From positions 1 to 8,843 of the forward strand of contig CALJHI010000080.1 in assembly GCA_938075575.1 (NCBI GenBank): a stretch of DNA of 8,843 nt. Direction: 5' to 3'. The notes beneath the pieces are model-generated. The model was not told where the DNA came from and did no database searches. It saw nothing but the letters and a program-made list of their open reading frames with translations. Of the stretch, positions 5,418 through 8,843 are shown in pieces; position 1 is the first letter of the stretch; every line of letters starts with the position of its first letter. Position numbers and translations under genes: made by a program. This stretch comes from an uncultured SAR86 cluster bacterium. GTDB taxonomy: Bacteria > Pseudomonadota > Gammaproteobacteria > Magnimaribacterales > D2472.

Positions 5418-7610
5418 TTGACTGATAAGGCGCTCCCAAGCAAATCATTAAATAACTTTTCTGATAAGGACCTTCAAAGACTACCCTCTTATCTATCGGC
5501 TCCAGTTAAATCTTATTTAAGCAAGGTAGAAATAAAAAAAATTCAAAGAGCGTATACCTTTGCTTACATAGCTCATGATGGGCAAAAAAGAAAAGATGGA
5601 TCAGCATATATTTCCCATCCAGTCGCAGTGGCAAAAATTGTAGCAGAACTTAAAATGGATCCTGATTCTATTTGCGCAGCATTAATGCACGATGTTCTTG
5701 AGGACTGCGATATTCAAAAAACAATACTAGAAAAACACTTTGGTAAAGATGTGGCACATATAGTCGATGGCGTTAGCAAGCTAGGTAAGATCCATATGCA
5801 AGATAAAGCTGAAACTAATGCAAATAACTTTCAAAAAATGGCTCTTGCAATGGCTAATGATGTAAGAGTTATTTTAGTTAAGCTTGCTGACAGGATACAT
5901 AACATGAGAACTATTGATTTCATGCCAAGATATAAGCAAATCATTAAATCAAAAGAAACTCTTGAAATGTATGCACCTCTGGCTCTTCGAGTTGGGATGA
6001 TAGACATTAAAAATGAATTAGAAGAAAGAGCTTTTAGGTGCATTCATCCTCTTCGAGCAGAAATGCTTGATTCAGCCATTAAAAAATCAAGCGGAGGAAG
6101 AAAAAAAATAATCGAAAAAATACGTAAAGAACTAAAATCTAACTTACAAAATAATAACATCAAAAGCGCAGCAGTTAAGGGCAGAGAAAAGAATGTTTAT
6201 AGTATATATAAAAAAATAAAAACCAAACACAAACCCTTTTCAGAAATATTAGATGTTTATGGATTTAGAATCTTAGTTGATAGTGTGGATGAGTGTTATA
6301 GAGCAATCGGGATTATACATAATTACTATGCGCCATTAGAGAATAGGTTCAAAGATTATATTGCTATCCCAAAAATGAATGGGTATCAGGCTCTTCACAC
6401 CACCTTGCTGGCATTAGACGCATTCCCAATCGAAGTTCAAGTCCAAACACGTAGCATGTTTGATACAGCCAATAGAGGAATAGCGGCACATTGGGGTTAT
6501 AAGGTTTCAGAGAAGGCAAGAGGTCCAGAATTGAGAGCCAATAAGTGGCTATCAGGGCTAATAGAGCTGTATAAAAATTCTAAAAACTCAACAGAATTTG
6601 TTGAATCAATTAAGACAGATCTTGACCCTAAAGAAGTTTTTATTTTCTCACCAAAAGGACATATATATGGATTAAAAACTGGAGCAACGCCAATTGATTT
6701 TGCTTATGCTATCCATGAAGATCTTGGTGATACGATTATAGGATGCAAAGTTAACAGAAAAGAGGCACCTATAAATATTGTGCTGGAGAGCGGACAGACT
6801 GTAGAAGTAATAACTTCAAAGAAGAAAGAAATTATTATTGATCCCGCATGGTTAAATTTTGTTGTAACAAGTAAGGCTAGGAGTGGAATCAGGGCAAGAT
6901 TAAGAAAACAAAAGATCTCATCTGCTCGAAAGGCGGGCAAGCTGATGTTAGAAACAGAGTTAAAACGATCTGGCTTAAAGTTATCTGACTATAAAGGAAA
7001 TACTTTAAAGAGAGTTCTTAAATCCATTGGAGTAACTTCATTAACAAAATTAGTTACTGAACTTGGCCAAGGCCAAAGAACCGGCAACATTGTTGCAGAA
7101 AGATTTTATGAAGGACTTCAGATAAGAAAAGATTCTACCGATCAATCAATAATACCTTTAAAGCTCCTAGATAAAAAAATAGAAGGCGTAACAGTTGTAT
7201 TTGCAAAATGCTGTAGGCCAGTTTTTGGTGATGAAATAGTTGCCCACTCTGATACTGAAAGAGGAATAGTTATTCATAATAAAATTTGCAAACAAGTTGT
7301 ACCATTTTTATCAAAAGATTCCAGGTATCAATTGGCACTATGGGAAGAGGATGGCAAGAGCCATACCTATACGGCAAAATTAAAAGTAACAACGGAAAAT
7401 AAAGTTGGAGTCCTATCAGAAGTTTTATCTATATTCACTAGAGAAGGCGTCAATGTGGTATTTGTAAATACTAATGCAATTGATAAAACCTTTGCAATTA
7501 TTGATCTCGAAATAGAAGTAAATAATCTGGAACATATAGAAACTCTAATTATAAAAGTAAGTGCTAAGAAGTTCATCTCTAGCTGTGTTAGAGAAATCAA
7601 TGAAACTTAA
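5418..7610 (+). CDS. spoT: Bifunctional (p)ppGpp synthetase/hydrolase SpoT (RSH family)
   Basis: Cytoplasmic stringent-response enzyme that hydrolyses and may synthesise (p)ppGpp. The TTG start (GGAG at 5408-5411) gives 730 residues, a full-length RSH protein. The HD hydrolase domain is intact: HDGQKRKDG (53-61), YISHP (64-68), HDVLED (91-96) and KLADRIHNMRT (155-165). The synthetase domain (about 240-365) has GREK (255-258), Asp279, the RFKD motif (310-313) typical of bifunctional enzymes rather than the acidic RelA form, and NGYQALHTT (321-329). It departs from the usual motifs at Asn259 (usually His), Gln343 (Arg of EVQIRT) and Asn352 (Glu before xGIAAHW). TGS (407-466), a Cys-rich segment with Cys598-Cys599, His620 and Cys624, and a C-terminal ACT domain (652-726) follow. 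SpoT rather than RelA is supported by the HD residues and by its place after rpoZ. Confidence 0.97.
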   Translation: MTDKALPSKSLNNFSDKDLQRLPSYLSAPVKSYLSKVEIKKIQRAYTFAYIAHDGQKRKDGSAYISHPVAVAKIVAELKMDPDSICAALMHDVLEDCDIQKTILEKHFGKDVAHIVDGVSKLGKIHMQDKAETNANNFQKMALAMANDVRVILVKLADRIHNMRTIDFMPRYKQIIKSKETLEMYAPLALRVGMIDIKNELEERAFRCIHPLRAEMLDSAIKKSSGGRKKIIEKIRKELKSNLQNNNIKSAAVKGREKNVYSIYKKIKTKHKPFSEILDVYGFRILVDSVDECYRAIGIIHNYYAPLENRFKDYIAIPKMNGYQALHTTLLALDAFPIEVQVQTRSMFDTANRGIAAHWGYKVSEKARGPELRANKWLSGLIELYKNSKNSTEFVESIKTDLDPKEVFIFSPKGHIYGLKTGATPIDFAYAIHEDLGDTIIGCKVNRKEAPINIVLESGQTVEVITSKKKEIIIDPAWLNFVVTSKARSGIRARLRKQKISSARKAGKLMLETELKRSGLKLSDYKGNTLKRVLKSIGVTSLTKLVTELGQGQRTGNIVAERFYEGLQIRKDSTDQSIIPLKLLDKKIEGVTVVFAKCCRPVFGDEIVAHSDTERGIVIHNKICKQVVPFLSKDSRYQLALWEEDGKSHTYTAKLKVTTENKVGVLSEVLSIFTREGVNVVFVNTNAIDKTFAIIDLEIEVNNLEHIETLIIKVSAKKFISSCVREINET

Positions 7611-7674
7611 TAAATCAATTTTTGTTCTTTTAATTATTGTATTATGTTCACTTCTTTTACTAAGAACATATGAT

Positions 7675-7678
7675 GGAG
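7675..7678 (+). promoter_or_regulatory. Ribosome binding site that supports the ridA start
   Basis: GGAG lies eight bases before the ATG at 7687, where RidA homologues normally begin. This supports a 128-residue cytosolic product over the longer in-frame reading from 7600. Confidence 0.65.
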
Positions 7679-7686
7679 AAATTGGC

Positions 7687-8073
7687 ATGACAAAAAAAAT
7701 AATTTTTACAGAAAATGCACCAAAAGCGATAGGACCATATTCGCAGGCAGTTCAGGCAGGAGGGTTTATATATATTTCTGGCCAAGTCCCTATTAACCCA
7801 GAGTCTGGTAGTGTTGTTAATGATTCCATTGAATCTCAAGCCCATCAAGTAATCAATAATATTGAAAGTATATGCAAGGAAGCAGGAAGGAGTTTGAGTG
7901 ATATTGTAAAAATCACAATATATTTAACAAATTTGGATTATTTTACAGCTGTTAATCAGGTTATGGTTGAGAGGTTTCAAGAACCATATCCAGCAAGGGC
8001 TACTATAGAGATTTCTGCCTTACCTCTGAATGTTGATATTGAAATAGATGCGGTGGTTCTTGCAAATGAATAA
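7687..8073 (+). CDS. ridA: RidA/YjgF-family enamine/imine deaminase
   Basis: Small trimeric cytosolic enzyme that hydrolyses reactive enamines/imines such as 2-aminoacrylate, released by PLP enzymes, to keto acids and ammonia, protecting other PLP enzymes. From ATG 7687 it has 128 residues, the same as E. coli RidA. Hallmarks are ENAPKAIGPYSQAV (9-22, with Tyr18), ISGQVPINPESG (30-41), DIVKITIYLTNL (72-83), PARATIEI (102-109, with Arg104 that holds the substrate carboxylate) and VDIEIDAVV (116-124, with Glu119 matching catalytic Glu120). The start is supported by GGAG eight bases upstream and by family alignment. The frame stays open upstream to another ATG at 7600, overlapping the spoT end, which would add 29 residues with a hydrophobic stretch. 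ridA after spoT also occurs in pseudomonads. It overlaps pyrB by eight bases. Confidence 0.95.
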   Translation: MTKKIIFTENAPKAIGPYSQAVQAGGFIYISGQVPINPESGSVVNDSIESQAHQVINNIESICKEAGRSLSDIVKITIYLTNLDYFTAVNQVMVERFQEPYPARATIEISALPLNVDIEIDAVVLANE

Positions 8074-8843
8074 GAACTTACTTTCTTTAAATGATCTATC
8101 TAAAGAAGACTTGTTGTCTTTGTTAGATTTCGCTGAAAAATTTATTGATGATGATGGAGGTTTCAAGAAGGAAGATCTATTCCCTGACAAGACCATAGCC
8201 AATATTTTTTTTGAACCAAGCACAAGAACTAAATGCTCATTTGAGATTGCTGCAAAAAACCTAGGCTGTTCAGTAATAGACTTCAATGTTTCGGGTTCCT
8301 CGGTATCAAAAGGCGAATCAATTTTTCAGACCGTTGATGCATTGTCATTAATGGGTATTGATCTTTGTGTTATTAGGCATGCGGATACTATTATTTCAGA
8401 ACTTGCAGAATATATGCCCAATATGACCTTTATAAATGCTGGCGAGGGCACCACATCTCATCCGACCCAAGCCTTAATAGATTTAATGACCATCAAACAG
8501 TTCAAAAATAATATAGACAATCTAAAAATTACCATTATTGGAGATCTTGATCATTCAAGAGTTGTCAGATCATTTGTTGAAGGAGTATCCAATTTCGCAA
8601 TAGATTCATTAACCTTTTCCGGACATCCGGACATGTGTAAACACTTTACTGACCCAGCCATTGGAAATTATGAACCAAACCTTGATATTGCAGTATCAGA
8701 TGCAGATGTCATTATGGCTTTAAGAATCCAGCATGAAAGATTTGAATCTGATATGAATTTAGATATAGATGAATATAAAAGCTTATATCAGCTCACAACT
8801 GAAAGAATATCAATGGCTAAGGGAGATGCAATAATAATGCATC
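8066..8843 (+). CDS. pyrB: Aspartate carbamoyltransferase catalytic chain, 3'-truncated
   Basis: First committed enzyme of pyrimidine synthesis, joining carbamoyl phosphate and L-aspartate to give N-carbamoyl-L-aspartate. The gene runs off the right edge; 259 complete codons are visible of an expected 300-335. The carbamoyl-phosphate loop FFEPSTRTKCSFE (48-60) has Ser52-Thr53-Arg54-Thr55. SSVSKGES (78-85) supplies Lys82 of the mobile loop from the neighbouring subunit. Arg104 with VIRH (102-105), HPTQAL (132-137), GDLDHSRVVRS (159-169, Arg165) and ALRIQHER (218-225, Arg220 and Gln222) match the remaining active-site segments. The window ends at the His that normally opens the HPGP motif. The ATG overlaps the ridA stop by eight bases (ATGAATAA) with a weak GGTGG upstream, suggesting coupling to ridA. 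Whether it works with an inactive PyrC-like or a PyrI partner cannot be seen. Confidence 0.96.
   Translation, partial: MNKNLLSLNDLSKEDLLSLLDFAEKFIDDDGGFKKEDLFPDKTIANIFFEPSTRTKCSFEIAAKNLGCSVIDFNVSGSSVSKGESIFQTVDALSLMGIDLCVIRHADTIISELAEYMPNMTFINAGEGTTSHPTQALIDLMTIKQFKNNIDNLKITIIGDLDHSRVVRSFVEGVSNFAIDSLTFSGHPDMCKHFTDPAIGNYEPNLDIAVSDADVIMALRIQHERFESDMNLDIDEYKSLYQLTTERISMAKGDAIIMH

Noticed and set aside
7561..7599. GTG start at 7561 that would extend the ridA frame further into spoT.
   Set aside because: It would overlap the conserved spoT end by 50 bases, has no ribosome binding site, and adds residues with no RidA character.
8020..8286. Minus-strand open frame across the ridA-pyrB junction.
   Set aside because: It lies opposite two confidently identified genes and shows no motif or start signal.
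1..8843. A hidden defence, mobile or other undescribed multi-gene system.
   Set aside because: Every stretch over 100 bases is covered by a recognised family, apart from one unassigned SDR-like gene. No arrays, integrase, long repeats or composition break were seen; what is odd is at the level of residues and start sites.

Overview
The window is a compact, AT-rich stretch of bacterial chromosome with every recognised gene on the + strand. It holds nine protein genes, two of them cut by the window edges. The order yicC-gmk-rpoZ-spoT-ridA, with pyrB next, matches what is known from Gammaproteobacteria. Together with the low GC, very short gaps and overlapping genes, this suggests a streamlined, probably marine gammaproteobacterium of SAR86-like type. 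The lineage is an inference from gene order and composition; no marker gene here proves it.

Layout. Bases 1-749 are the C-terminal part of a dicarboxylate/amino-acid:cation symporter. Bases 822-2825 are a membrane pyrophosphatase (hppA), preceded by an extended -10 promoter candidate and closed by a strong intrinsic terminator (2841-2876). Bases 2923-3588 encode a short, atypical Rossmann/SDR-type protein. From 3631 to the right edge runs one tight cluster: yicC (RNase-family protein), gmk (guanylate kinase), rpoZ (RNA polymerase omega), spoT (ppGpp synthetase/hydrolase), ridA (enamine/imine deaminase) and the start of pyrB (aspartate carbamoyltransferase). yicC/gmk and ridA/pyrB overlap, and the other gaps are 21-76 bases.

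How the genes fit together. The right half links nucleotide synthesis (gmk, pyrB) with the ppGpp stress system: SpoT makes and degrades the signal, and omega forms part of one ppGpp site on RNA polymerase in proteobacteria. RidA clears reactive enamines from amino-acid metabolism. The left half is membrane energetics. The pyrophosphatase uses PPi, a by-product of biosynthesis, to pump ions, and the symporter spends an ion gradient on uptake. Its K+-dependence residues and its gate glutamate resemble Na+-pumping members, so sodium coupling is plausible.

No CRISPR array, mobile element, tRNA, rRNA or clearly novel multi-gene system is visible. The points worth a second look are residue-level departures in otherwise familiar proteins (pyrophosphatase gate lysine, SpoT synthetase motifs, YicC C-terminal motif), a hydrophobic in-frame extension upstream of ridA, and two genes that look leaderless.
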